A DNA stretch of 12,496 nt from Eubacteriales Family XIII. Incertae Sedis bacterium (GCA_031283865.1 JAITAX010000260.1:1-12496), one strand, 5' to 3'; shown: positions 1 through 7,187, counted from the stretch's first letter. The notes: generated by a model not told the origin, from the letters alone. A program made the numbers and translations.

Positions 1-1
1 C

Positions 2-487
2 GAGCCGATCTACAAGCTGCTGGACAATACGCAGTGGCACATGGTGTTCTGGTTCGACAAGAACTCGGGCGCCATCGTGAAATACAGAAGCGGCGAAACC
101 GTGACGGCGCGTATGCAGTACGGCGAGGTCCGCGGCAGGATAGCGGACGTCGTGGATCAGGGCGGCGAATGGATGATCGTCCTCGACTTTGACAGATACT
201 ATCAAAATCTGGCGCAGCTGCGAAGCGCGGACGCGACGATCATCGTCGCCGATTACCGCGGCCTGCTCGTCGACAACGGGAGCATCGCCTCGCAGGACGG
301 GACGGTCGGCGTATACGCGAAGCAAAAGAACGGCGATTTTAAATTCGTACCCGTGAACGTCCTGCACAGCGACGGTGCCCGATCGATCGTGTCCATGTCC
401 TCGTTCACGGACCGGGACGGCAAGAGGATCGGGACCGTGAACATATACGAGGAGATTTTGCGCGATCCGGAACAGTTCGGACAATAA
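2..487 (+). CDS. HlyD-family adaptor-like protein, C-terminal part (5' end outside window)
   Basis: The reading frame is open from base 2 to the TAA at 485-487, giving 161 residues of a protein that begins upstream; the ATG at 41 is probably internal. The visible part resembles the C-terminal half of the HlyD-like periplasmic adaptor proteins found just upstream of yggS and sepF in many Clostridia. Shared features are an opening EPIYKLLDN segment, beta-rich stretches, a segment on the pattern VADYRGLLV, a GVYAKQKNG motif, and a closing VNIYEEIL. Such proteins are usually membrane-anchored with an extracytoplasmic barrel domain; the anchor would lie in the missing part. True HlyD proteins join an ABC or RND pump to an outer channel, but this lineage variant has no pump gene beside it here, so its role is open. 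The gap to yggS is 17 nt, which suggests one transcript. Family assignment is from memory of similar proteins; confidence is moderate to good. Confidence 0.72.
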   Translation, partial: EPIYKLLDNTQWHMVFWFDKNSGAIVKYRSGETVTARMQYGEVRGRIADVVDQGGEWMIVLDFDRYYQNLAQLRSADATIIVADYRGLLVDNGSIASQDGTVGVYAKQKNGDFKFVPVNVLHSDGARSIVSMSSFTDRDGKRIGTVNIYEEILRDPEQFGQ

Positions 488-504
488 CGGAGTCAAAGGC
501 TCTT

Positions 505-1212
505 ATGGATATTCGAGAAAACATCGCGGATTTGCGCCGGCGCATCGGCGAATACGCGCGCGCGGCCGGGCGCGAAGCCGGCGAAATCACGCTGATAGCG
601 GCAGCCAAGACCAGAACGCCGCAGGAGATCAACGAGGTCCTTGCGGCCGGCGTGACGGATATAGGCGAGAACAAGGTGCAGGAGCTCTTGGACAAGTACG
701 AAGCCGTGCAGTCCGCCGACTGGCACATGATCGGACACCTGCAGCGCAACAAGGTCAAATACATCATCGACAAGGTGAAGCTGATACACTCCGTCGATTC
801 CCTGCGGCTGGCCGAGGAGATAGACGCCAGAGCCGCGCAGTGCGGCCTCGTGAAAGACATCCTCGTGCAGGTCAACGCCGCCGGGGAGGAGAGCAAGTTT
901 GGCGTCGCCGCGCAGGAGGCGGAAGCGCTCGTTTGTGAGATATTGGACAACTGCAGCCATGTGCGCATCCGCGGCTTCATGGGCGTCGCGCCGGCTGCGG
1001 ATGATCCGGAGGACGTCAGGGTCTATTTCAGACAGGTAAAAGCCGTCTTCGACGCCTTTCGGCGCTCTTCGCACGAGAGGCTCGATATGCAATATTTATC
1101 TATGGGGATGTCGCATGATTTCGGCGCGGCCATCCTCGAGGGCGCGAATATGGTGCGCGTGGGTACGGCGATATTCGGACCTCGAAACTATAGTCAGCCG
1201 CAGAATTTTTAA
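505..1212 (+). CDS. yggS: YggS/PROSC-family pyridoxal phosphate homeostasis protein
   Basis: Encodes 235 aa, the normal length for the family. These cytoplasmic single-domain proteins have an alanine-racemase-like TIM barrel and bind pyridoxal 5'-phosphate without known enzyme activity; they buffer PLP and affect amino-acid and vitamin B6 balance. The PLP lysine is K35 in AAAKTRTP. Further family motifs are the GENKVQE segment near 53-59, WHMIGHLQRNK near 72-82, HSVDS near 94-98, the VNAAGEESKFG stretch, RGFMGVAP, and SMGMSHDF with ILEGANMVRVGTAIFGPR at the C terminus. The ATG at 505 starts directly before the first conserved helix; a modest Shine-Dalgarno (AAAGG, 495-499) precedes it. In Bacillota this gene (ylmE) sits beside sepF, as here, with 24 nt between them. 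Identification is secure. Confidence 0.96.
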   Translation: MDIRENIADLRRRIGEYARAAGREAGEITLIAAAKTRTPQEINEVLAAGVTDIGENKVQELLDKYEAVQSADWHMIGHLQRNKVKYIIDKVKLIHSVDSLRLAEEIDARAAQCGLVKDILVQVNAAGEESKFGVAAQEAEALVCEILDNCSHVRIRGFMGVAPAADDPEDVRVYFRQVKAVFDAFRRSSHERLDMQYLSMGMSHDFGAAILEGANMVRVGTAIFGPRNYSQPQNF

Positions 1213-1236
1213 TTTCCCGAAGTACAGGAGGCGCGT

Positions 1237-1746
1237 ATGGCGAGCATTTGGGCCAAATTCAAGGAGCTTGCAGGAGTTGAGGAACTTGAGGAGGAGTCGG
1301 AGCCGGAGGAGGAAAAACATCCCTATGCCGAGAGGCGAGCGGTCGATGTGAGGCCGCCGTATCATTCGGATCGAACGATACGGCCGGAGCTCAAGGATGT
1401 TGACCCAAAGGATAAGGTGATTTCGATGAACAAGGCGTTGAACGCGATTACGAGCCGATTCGATCTGGTCGTCACAGAGCCGGGCTGTTTTGACGAATGC
1501 CCCAAGCTGGTGGACAGCCTGAAGGCGCGCAAGCCCATCATCATCAATCTGGAAAAGGTCGAAACGGATGTGGCGCGCAAGATCTTCGACTTCCTGAGCG
1601 GCGCCACCTACGCGCTGAACGGCAACATGCAGAAGATCGCAAACAACATCTTCGTGTTCGTTCCGGAGAATGTGAACGTGTCCTCGCCCCCCGAGCATTC
1701 GGGGATCGATTTCAGCTCCGCCGGAACGAAAAGCCCATGGAGGTAG
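1237..1746 (+). CDS. sepF: Cell division protein SepF
   Basis: Encodes 169 aa. SepF binds the C-terminal tail of FtsZ, bundles protofilaments into rings or arcs, and tethers them to the membrane during septum formation. The layout is typical: a short amphipathic N-terminal helix (MASIWAKFKELAG) for membrane binding, an acidic and charged linker rich in Glu to about residue 55, then the globular SepF core from about 60 to 148. The core has the RKPIIINLEKVE strand (98-109), the helix ending FDFLSGATYALNGNMQKI (glycines G122 and G129 lie in the dimer/ring-forming region) and the closing strand FVFVPENV. A short Ser/Pro-rich tail follows. A perfect AGGAGG at 1226-1231 stands 5 nt before the ATG and fixes the start. 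The stop codon lies within the Shine-Dalgarno of yggT, so the two are likely coupled. Confidence 0.96.
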   Translation: MASIWAKFKELAGVEELEEESEPEEEKHPYAERRAVDVRPPYHSDRTIRPELKDVDPKDKVISMNKALNAITSRFDLVVTEPGCFDECPKLVDSLKARKPIIINLEKVETDVARKIFDFLSGATYALNGNMQKIANNIFVFVPENVNVSSPPEHSGIDFSSAGTKSPWR

Positions 1747-1753
1747 CGCACGT

Positions 1754-2032
1754 ATGAATGTGCTGAGCTACGCGCTCTATAAGTTTTGCGACATCCTGAC
1801 CCTGCTGCTCTTTGCGCGCGCCGTGCTGAGCTGGTTCGTCAATCCCTACCGCTATACGTCGGGCAATTTTTTGCAGCAGATCAACGCGCTTCTGATTCGC
1901 GTCACAGAACCCATCATCGCGCCCTGCCGCAAACTTTTGCGCAATTTCAACACGGGTATGTTTGATTTTTCGATCATTGTCGCGATGTTGGCGATCCAGT
2001 TGATTCGCAACCTGATCGTCAGAATCCTTTAA
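1754..2032 (+). CDS. yggT: YggT-family small membrane protein
   Basis: Encodes 92 aa, as expected for this short integral membrane family (YlmG in Bacillus). There are two hydrophobic segments, about residues 4-27 and 70-91, separated by the conserved polar stretch holding the VTEPIIAPCRKLL motif (50-62). The precise function is not settled; homologues are linked to cell division and nucleoid or thylakoid organisation and are nearly always next to sepF. The Shine-Dalgarno GGAGGT (1739-1744) overlaps the sepF stop codon (1744-1746), with 9 nt to the ATG. The stop overlaps the AAGGAG that serves divIVA. The ylmH gene often found immediately downstream is absent. Confidence 0.92.
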   Translation: MNVLSYALYKFCDILTLLLFARAVLSWFVNPYRYTSGNFLQQINALLIRVTEPIIAPCRKLLRNFNTGMFDFSIIVAMLAIQLIRNLIVRIL

Positions 2033-2048
2033 GGAGAGACACAGCCGG

Positions 2049-2639
2049 ATGATTACGCCGATCGATATACAAAACAAGGAGTTCACGAAAGGTGTACGGG
2101 GATACAAGGAAGAGGAAGTGGACAGCTTCCTCGATCTTGTCACGCTGGACTTCGAGAAGTTGATACAGGACAACCGGCGGCTCAAGGAGAACCTCGCCGT
2201 CCTGACTGAGGAGGTCGAGCGCTACAGGGGTTCCGAAAACGCGCTGCTGGAAACGCTGGAAGCGGCCAAGGCCCTGATGGGCGATATCTCGGCGAGCGCC
2301 GAGAAGCGCGCGGAGATCCTGCTGCGAAACGCCGAGATGGATGCGGAGCGCATACAGCGCGAGGCGCGGGAGTCCGTCGAGAGGCTCACGGAGGAATCCG
2401 TGAAGCTGCGCAACAGGCTGAACATGTTCAAGAATCGCTTCAGAAATCTGCTGGAGGTGGAACTGGAACGCTTCAATACGCTGAGCGCAGAGCTGTTTCC
2501 GGACGCGGAGGACGAAGCGTCGCTTTCCAACGTGGTCGAGGCGGCGACAATCGCTTCTTTCCCGCAGGCGGCGCCGGACGCGGAGGCGGGCGCGAGCACG
2601 AAGACCCTCACGAATCTCAGGATAGGAGACGGCCTTTGA
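2049..2639 (+). CDS. divIVA: DivIVA-domain cell polarity/division protein
   Basis: Encodes 196 aa. DivIVA proteins bind negatively curved membrane at septa and poles and recruit division, chromosome-anchoring or envelope factors. The N-terminal lipid-binding domain is intact: TPIDIQNKEFTKGVRGYKEEEVDSFL matches the family signature when read in two pieces (3-18, 19-29). The residue equivalent to Phe17 of the Bacillus protein, which inserts into the membrane, is Val16 here, followed by the conserved Arg17. Residues about 30-75 and 85-155 are heptad-rich, charged coiled coil. The tail from about 155 is Ala/Glu/Asp-rich and low in complexity, ending LRIGDGL. An AAGGAG at 2031-2036 lies 12 nt before the ATG. 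The TGA stop overlaps the TTG start of lspA. Confident by domain and by position after sepF-yggT. Confidence 0.94.
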   Translation: MITPIDIQNKEFTKGVRGYKEEEVDSFLDLVTLDFEKLIQDNRRLKENLAVLTEEVERYRGSENALLETLEAAKALMGDISASAEKRAEILLRNAEMDAERIQREARESVERLTEESVKLRNRLNMFKNRFRNLLEVELERFNTLSAELFPDAEDEASLSNVVEAATIASFPQAAPDAEAGASTKTLTNLRIGDGL

Positions 2640-3124
2640 TTTACTGTCTGCTCATTTCGTGCGTCTTCTTGGCGGACCAGCTTGTGAAACGGGCGGTCGG
2701 AATGCGCCTGCGCGGCGTGCGCGGAATGACCCTGCGCTTCATCCCGGGACTGTTTCACATCGTCTACGTCGAAAACACGGGCGCCGCATTCAGCATCCTG
2801 CGGGACAAGCGCATATTTCTGATTCTGTTCACGGTGCTGATGATCGCGGCGCTGATCGTCTATATGTTTTTGAAGAGGAAGTCGGCGCCCCCCATGCTGC
2901 TCATGGGGCTTTCCTTGGTTGCGGGCGGCGGCCTCGGCAACCTCATCGACCGCATACGCCTTGGCTATGTGGTGGACTATATCGAGTTCCTGCCCTTTTC
3001 TTTCCCGGTGTTCAATCTCGCGGATATTTCGGTCTGCATGGGTTGCGGCCTGCTGCTGCTGCATTTCGCAATCGAAGAGTTTCGCGCGCGCGGGAGAAAG
3101 ACGCTCGATGGACCCGCGGAGTGA
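2636..3124 (+). CDS. lspA: Lipoprotein signal peptidase II (LspA)
   Basis: Encodes 162 aa. LspA is the membrane aspartyl protease that removes the signal peptide from lipid-modified prolipoproteins. Four hydrophobic segments are visible (about 2-20, 60-78, 87-102, 124-146). Family motifs in order: LADQLVK with D14 and K18; VENTGAAFSIL (45-55); GNLIDRIRLGYVVDYIEF (101-118) with catalytic D114; and FPVFNLADISV (123-133) with catalytic D130. The usual serine after that Asp is Ile here, a minor variation. The start is TTG at 2636, sharing bases with the divIVA stop (TTGA); AGGAG at 2624-2628 is 7 nt upstream, and the first hydrophobic segment begins at once, which supports this start. The 3' end overlaps the rluD-type gene by 17 nt. 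Translation is probably coupled on both sides. Confidence 0.95.
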   Translation: MIYCLLISCVFLADQLVKRAVGMRLRGVRGMTLRFIPGLFHIVYVENTGAAFSILRDKRIFLILFTVLMIAALIVYMFLKRKSAPPMLLMGLSLVAGGGLGNLIDRIRLGYVVDYIEFLPFSFPVFNLADISVCMGCGLLLLHFAIEEFRARGRKTLDGPAE

Positions 3125-4088
3125 CGCGGCCCTCGGGCCGGCGGCGCCTTGCGAGACATTCATCGCGGACGAAGCCGACGCGGGGATGCGCCTTGACAAC
3201 TTCGTCGCCGCGTGTATGCCGGAGCTTTCGCGCAGCTACGCGCAGCGCCTGATCGCGCAGGGCGCGGTCCGCGTGAACGGCGTCGCGGACGAGTCCAAGC
3301 ACTATATCGTAAGGACAGGCGATGTGATTGCGCCGTGCATACCCGCGCGGGAGGCCCTGCACGTCGTCGCGGAGGACATCCCCTTGCGCATCGTCCACGA
3401 AGACGAAGACGTCCTCGTCGTGGACAAACCCAAAGGCATGGTCGTGCATCCCGCGCCCGGCAACGAAAAGGGGACGCTCGTAAACGCCGTTCTCTTTCAC
3501 TGCGGCGACGGCCTGTCCTCGATAAACGGCGTGATCCGGCCCGGCATCGTGCACAGGATCGACAAGGACACGAGCGGTCTGCTGGTCGTCGCGAAGAACG
3601 ACCGGGCGCACCGCGTCCTGTCGGAAGCGCTGGCGCGGCACGAGGTGACGCGCGAATACGAGGCGGTGGTCTATAACAATTTTGCGGAGGACGCCGGCAA
3701 GGTGGACTTGCCCGTAGGCCGCGATCCGCTGAACAGATTGCGCCGGGCGGCAGCCGTGAGAGACGGGCGCGCCGCGGTCACGCATTACAGGGTGCTGGAA
3801 CGCTTTGGGACTTTCACGCGGCTCGCGCTCAGGCTGGAAACGGGCAGGACGCACCAGATACGGGTTCACATGGCGCACATCAAGCATCCGGTGCTCGGCG
3901 ATCCGCTCTACGGCCCGAAAAAAAAAGCCCTCGGCGTCGAAACGCAGATGCTGCACGCGGGGCTTCTCGGCTTTCGGCACCCGCGAACGGGCGCATACGC
4001 GGAGTTTTCGTGTCCGCCGCCGCAGGAGTACGAACGGGTGCTGCGAAAACTTCGGGCCGCGCGTTCCGAGGACGCGGGGTTTGAATAG
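3108..4088 (+). CDS. rluD: RluA/RluD-family large-subunit rRNA pseudouridine synthase
   Basis: Encodes 326 aa from the ATG at 3108; an in-frame extension upstream lies inside lspA in a different frame and does not look like protein. GGGAGA (3092-3097) precedes the start. An N-terminal S4 RNA-binding domain (about 27-75; RLDNFVAACMPELSRSYAQR) is followed by the RluA catalytic domain: DVLVVDKPKGMVVHP (101-115), GIVHRIDKDTSGLLVVAKND (146-165) with catalytic D152, and RLETGRTHQIRVHMAHIKHP near 240-258, then LGDPLYG. These enzymes convert specific uridines of 23S rRNA to pseudouridine. The neighbour pair lspA-rluD is standard in Bacillota. The exact target base (RluD- or YlyB-type) cannot be told from sequence alone, so the symbol is approximate. 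The gene ends the first operon; the hairpin just beyond it is orientated to serve the opposite strand. Confidence 0.93.
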   Translation: MDPRSDAALGPAAPCETFIADEADAGMRLDNFVAACMPELSRSYAQRLIAQGAVRVNGVADESKHYIVRTGDVIAPCIPAREALHVVAEDIPLRIVHEDEDVLVVDKPKGMVVHPAPGNEKGTLVNAVLFHCGDGLSSINGVIRPGIVHRIDKDTSGLLVVAKNDRAHRVLSEALARHEVTREYEAVVYNNFAEDAGKVDLPVGRDPLNRLRRAAAVRDGRAAVTHYRVLERFGTFTRLALRLETGRTHQIRVHMAHIKHPVLGDPLYGPKKKALGVETQMLHAGLLGFRHPRTGAYAEFSCPPPQEYERVLRKLRAARSEDAGFE

Positions 4089-4105
4089 TAACAAAATAAA
4101 AGAAA

Positions 4106-4139
4106 GCGGGACAGACGGACCGGTTTTCGTCTGCCCCGC
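4106..4139 (-). terminator. Rho-independent terminator for the minus-strand small gene
   Basis: GCGGGACAGACG (4106-4117) pairs with CGTCTGCCCCGC (4128-4139), 11 of 12 positions, with a 10-nt loop. Read on the minus strand it is followed by a U-rich tail (4105 down to about 4090, mostly T on that strand). On the plus strand no T-run follows, so it is poorly suited to end the rluD transcript. Its polarity supports a real minus-strand transcript coming from the small gene at 4227-4379. Confidence 0.75.
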
Positions 4140-4226
4140 CATATGCACAGCCGGCGGAATTTCATGTGAGGACGAGCTTCCCACTGCTATGCGTCACAGC
4201 CAACGAAGCGACAGGACTGCGCCTGC

Positions 4227-4379
4227 TCAGGAACTCGTTATCGCGTATTCGATGCAGCTTTTGCAGACCGGCTGTCCTTTGAACCGGATCGCGCCGATTC
4301 GCTTGCCGCACAGGACGCAATGCGTTGATCCCATGCAGGAATGCGCGGGCACTGCCCGCAGGTGCGCAGCGGATTTCAT
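4227..4379 (-). CDS. Small two-CxxC (Cys4) putative zinc-binding protein
   Basis: A 50-residue protein read by hand from the minus strand. The ATG (4379-4377) lies 6 nt after a strong AAAGGAG (4392-4386), and the TGA is at 4229-4227. The second half contains CVLCGKR (21-27) and VCKSC (38-42), a Cys4 pattern with 14 residues between the pairs, as in small zinc ribbons; C15 is an additional cysteine. The first 15 residues are basic and unremarkable. The pattern CxxCG, a hydrophobic-Gly stretch, then VCxxC, followed by a short helix-like end, recalls Gin/CsfB, the anti-sigma-G factor of spore formers. The resemblance is only general and many unrelated zinc knuckles look similar. A terminator of matching polarity lies 87 nt downstream. 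The gene is transcribed away from the hydrolase gene at 4575. That it is coding is likely; its function is unknown. Confidence 0.6.
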   Translation of the reverse strand: MKSAAHLRAVPAHSCMGSTHCVLCGKRIGAIRFKGQPVCKSCIEYAITSS

Positions 4380-4428
4380 ACTTTTCTCCTTTCTTCATAA
4401 GGTGATCGTTTATTGGTGTACAACAGTT

Positions 4429-4444
4429 GACGCGCCGGCGCGTC
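4429..4444. repeat. Perfect 16-bp palindrome in a divergent intergenic region
   Basis: GACGCGCCGGCGCGTC equals its own reverse complement over all 16 bases with no spacer. It lies between the divergent small Cys4 gene (start 4379, minus) and the alpha/beta hydrolase gene (start 4575, plus), about 50 bp from the former. Such a site could be an operator for a dimeric regulator of either gene. Short GC palindromes do arise by chance in GC-rich DNA, so function is speculative. Confidence 0.35.
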
Positions 4445-4574
4445 GGTGAGTGAGCACATTCTACATCGCGTTTGCGCGCTCCGCAATGAGAAAGGGTTTT
4501 CGATGCAAAAAAAAGGGCAATCGGTGTAATAGTTTGATTTTTACAGGAAAATTCAGAGAGAAAGGGGTCCTTGC

Positions 4575-5438
4575 ATGTTTGAATCGTTTCAGTTGAAGTC
4601 GGGCAAAACGGGGCTTTTGGGCTATCGGTGGGAAGCCGCAAACCCGATGGCGGTCGTCTGTCTGCTGCACGGCGTGGGCGAATACGCCGGGCTCTTCGAC
4701 GACTTTGCGGAGGGGCTGAAGACATATGAAATTTCAACGTTTTCGTTTGATTTGCGCGGACACGGCGGCAGCGTCGGACGGCGCGGACACACGGGTCCCA
4801 GAAAGACGGTGCTGCAGGATGTGGACAGCCTGATCGCTTACGCGCACGCGGCGCATACGGCGCTGCCGATCATGCTGTACGGCCACAGCCTCGGCGGAAA
4901 CATCGCGCTGCATTACCGTTTGCGCGGCCGGCTGTCGGCGCTGCCCGCAGCCTATATCGCCGCTTCGCCTTGGCTCGTTCTCTGCCACAAGATACCGCCG
5001 TGGCTCTATCTCCTCGTGAAAGCCGCCGCGCGCGTCAAGCCCGATTTGTCGCTCGCCGCCGGCATGGGCGCAGATCTGGTCGAAAACGCGCAGATCCTTG
5101 AGGCCATGCGCGGCGACAAGCTCATTCACGACCGAATCTCCGCGCTGACCGCGCTGGAAAGCTACGACACGGGGAACGATCTGTTGAACCGGCGCATAGC
5201 CGATCATTACGGCGGCAATGAGAGGCCCTTGTTTCTCATGCACGGAACGGCGGACAGGATCTGCTCAATCGAAGCCGCGCGCGCGTTCGCGGCGGCGGAG
5301 GGCGAGCGCTGCACGCTGATCGAATGGGAGGGCTATCCGCACGAGCTGCACTTGGGCGACACGGGGAGGCCCGTTATGGAGCGGACGGCGGGGATTGTCG
5401 CCGGCTTTCGGAATCCTCCTGCGGCAGACCGGGTTTGA
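4575..5438 (+). CDS. Alpha/beta hydrolase, lysophospholipase / monoacylglycerol lipase type
   Basis: Encodes 287 aa, close to the usual 270-300 of the Hydrolase_4 (serine aminopeptidase S33-like) family, which cleaves monoacylglycerols, lysophospholipids or similar esters. No signal peptide is seen, so it is probably cytoplasmic. Visible features: LLHGVGEYAGLF (30-41), whose HG contributes to the oxyanion region; FDLRGHGGS (58-66); the nucleophile elbow GHSLGG (103-108) with Ser105; the HGTADRICS turn (223-231) with Asp227; and His256 in YPHELHL, completing the triad. The region 135-215 is the variable cap. The Shine-Dalgarno AAAGGGG (4561-4567) is 7 nt before the ATG. A TGTAAT (4525-4530) might be a -10 box but has no convincing -35. 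The 3' end overlaps the end of rqcH on the other strand by 65 bp. The substrate is unknown. Confidence 0.87.
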   Translation: MFESFQLKSGKTGLLGYRWEAANPMAVVCLLHGVGEYAGLFDDFAEGLKTYEISTFSFDLRGHGGSVGRRGHTGPRKTVLQDVDSLIAYAHAAHTALPIMLYGHSLGGNIALHYRLRGRLSALPAAYIAASPWLVLCHKIPPWLYLLVKAAARVKPDLSLAAGMGADLVENAQILEAMRGDKLIHDRISALTALESYDTGNDLLNRRIADHYGGNERPLFLMHGTADRICSIEAARAFAAAEGERCTLIEWEGYPHELHLGDTGRPVMERTAGIVAGFRNPPAADRV

Positions 5439-7161
5439 CGTACAGCGTTTTGTTGTTCGTGAAGATCACCATGCCCGGCCGCGCACCGGCGGGTTTTTTT
5501 ACGTACTTGGCGAGGGTGTAGTCCACGGGGACGTTTTCGGAGGCCCTGCCCTTGCTGTGCCAGGCCGCGATTGCAGCCGCTTCGAGTACGGCCGGCGCCG
5601 GCGCTTCCCGCCCGCCCGTGAACAGGATGACGTGGGCGCCCGGAATGTCCTTTGTATGCAGCCACAGGTCGCCGCCGGCGGCCTTTTTGAATGTAATCAA
5701 ATCGTTTTCGCGATTGTTGCGCCCAACCTCGACGCGAAAGCCGCCGTGTACGGTATAGGCCGGGGGGGCGGGTTTCGGCTGTTTTTTCGCCGTACCCCGC
5801 TTGTTGCGGCGCAGACAGCCCGCCTCGATCAGTTCAAGCCGCAGCGCGTCCGTTTCCTCTGCGGTGGCGGCGTTCTCTATGAAGCTCAGCACGGATTCGA
5901 GATAGGCGATCTCCTTGTCCGTCTCCGTAAGTCTGGCTTTTTTTTCTACGATTGCGGTCTTGGCCTTGCTGTACAGTTTGTAGTAGCGCTGCGCGTTTTG
6001 CGAGGGGCTCATGCGCGGGTCAAGCGGAATTTCGATCTCAAGGCCGTCGTAGTAGTTCGTGAGGATCGCGCGTTTTTGGCCGGGTTGCAAGACGTGCAGG
6101 TTCGCGGTCAGCAGTTCGCCGAAGAGCTTGTTTTGGCCGGCGTTTTCCGCCTGCGCCAGATCTTCGAGCAGGCGCTGCTTCTTCAGAAACTGCTTGTCGA
6201 GGCTGTTTTGCGTCGCTTTCAGCAGGTCGGCGGATTTTTGGCGGATGCGGTTTGAGGCGATGCGATTCGCGTAGTAATAGTCTATGGCCGCGCTGATATC
6301 GTCGAAGCGCAGCGCTTCGCAGGCGCTTTCGAGCGAAACGATGGGGAGGGCGTGAAAGTCAAGGGGCTTGCCGTCCCGATCAAGGTATACGACCGGCGCG
6401 AAGCTTCCCGCGCGGGCTTTCTCCGCAAGTCCCTGCAGCGCGCGCAGGATCGCGTCTGTGAGCGTTTCCGCAGAGGGGCTTTCGCACATCGCGGCCATGC
6501 CGGCAAAGGCTTCGGCGGCGAGTTCGTCTGCGGCGCGCGGCCCGATGCCCTGCGCGAGGGACAGGATCGATTTTGCGGCGTGCTCGGCGCTCGCTTCGCC
6601 GTCCGCGAGGGCCGCGGCAATCTGCGCGCGGGAGACCGCGTACCAAGGCAGCTTGCCGTGCGAGGGCGGCTCTATGTAGGGGCAACCCGGCAGCGTCTGC
6701 CGATAGCGGTTCACCTCCGGCGACAGGCGCTTGATGCTGTCGATGATGCGCCCGGACTGCGCGTCGAGCAGGATGATGTTACTGTGCTTCCCCATGATCT
6801 CTATCGTGAGCCGTTTGCTGCGGGAAAAACCGAGTTCATTGACCGTTTCCACGGCGCATTCGAGGATGCGCTCCGTACCCTTTTGTTCAAGGCGCGCGAT
6901 ACAGCCGCCCTGTATGTGCTTGCGCAGCAACATGCAGAAAGCGGGGGGATTCTGCGGATAGGGACCGTAGTCGTCCACGAGGCAAACGCGGGGATTCGCG
7001 CTGTTTGAGGACAAAAACAGCTTGTATTTCTCGCGGCCCCGGGCGATGTGCAACAGCAGTTCATCCGCCTCGGGTTGATAGATCTTGTCGATTTTCCCGC
7101 CGGTCAGCAGCTCCGACAACCGCGTCGCGACCGCCGACAGGACGATACCGTCAAATGGCAT
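5374..7161 (-). CDS. rqcH: Rqc2 homologue RqcH, NFACT-family ribosome quality control protein
   Basis: Encodes 595 aa. RqcH binds stalled 50S subunits carrying nascent chain-tRNA and recruits tRNA-Ala to add C-terminal alanine tails that mark the chain for proteolysis; older names are FbpA, YloA and fibronectin-binding protein. Domain order fits: NFACT-N from residue 1 (MPFDGIVLSAV, GGKIDKIYQP at 21-30, LLRKHIQGG at 78-86, EIMGKHSNIILLD at 121-133); a helix-hairpin-helix-like part about 195-245; coiled coil about 300-435; and NFACT-R about 468-575 (VGRNNRENDLITFKKA, DLWLHTKDIPGAHVIL, KGRASENVPVDYTLAKYVKK in its C part). The D-R pair important for tRNA binding in Bacillus (97/98) reads E97-R98. 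AGGAG (7173-7169) is 7 nt before the ATG. A good promoter lies upstream. The gene is divergent from yicC and convergent with the hydrolase gene. Confidence 0.94.
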   Translation of the reverse strand: MPFDGIVLSAVATRLSELLTGGKIDKIYQPEADELLLHIARGREKYKLFLSSNSANPRVCLVDDYGPYPQNPPAFCMLLRKHIQGGCIARLEQKGTERILECAVETVNELGFSRSKRLTIEIMGKHSNIILLDAQSGRIIDSIKRLSPEVNRYRQTLPGCPYIEPPSHGKLPWYAVSRAQIAAALADGEASAEHAAKSILSLAQGIGPRAADELAAEAFAGMAAMCESPSAETLTDAILRALQGLAEKARAGSFAPVVYLDRDGKPLDFHALPIVSLESACEALRFDDISAAIDYYYANRIASNRIRQKSADLLKATQNSLDKQFLKKQRLLEDLAQAENAGQNKLFGELLTANLHVLQPGQKRAILTNYYDGLEIEIPLDPRMSPSQNAQRYYKLYSKAKTAIVEKKARLTETDKEIAYLESVLSFIENAATAEETDALRLELIEAGCLRRNKRGTAKKQPKPAPPAYTVHGGFRVEVGRNNRENDLITFKKAAGGDLWLHTKDIPGAHVILFTGGREAPAPAVLEAAAIAAWHSKGRASENVPVDYTLAKYVKKPAGARPGMVIFTNNKTLYVKPGLPQEDSESRRQSPPSAP

Positions 7162-7187
7162 GGCTATGCTCCTATCTGTAATTTTTT

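Noticed and set aside
2222..3199. Minus-strand ORF of 325 codons opposite divIVA and lspA
   Set aside because: Low-complexity Ser/Arg/Ala composition and complete overlap with confident genes; no RBS or domain.
3012..4184. Long minus-strand ORF (390 codons) opposite rluD and lspA
   Set aside because: It is antisense to two well-recognised genes, has an Arg/His-rich shadow composition and no motif; such frames are common in GC-rich DNA.
4162..4737. Minus-strand 191-codon ORF across the Cys4 gene region
   Set aside because: It is in a different frame from the Cys4 protein, runs through the divergent control region and into the hydrolase gene, and is rich in Arg/Pro without motifs.
5395..6255. 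Plus-strand ORF of 286 codons opposite rqcH
   Set aside because: Antisense shadow with no domain; rqcH is clearly the coding strand here.
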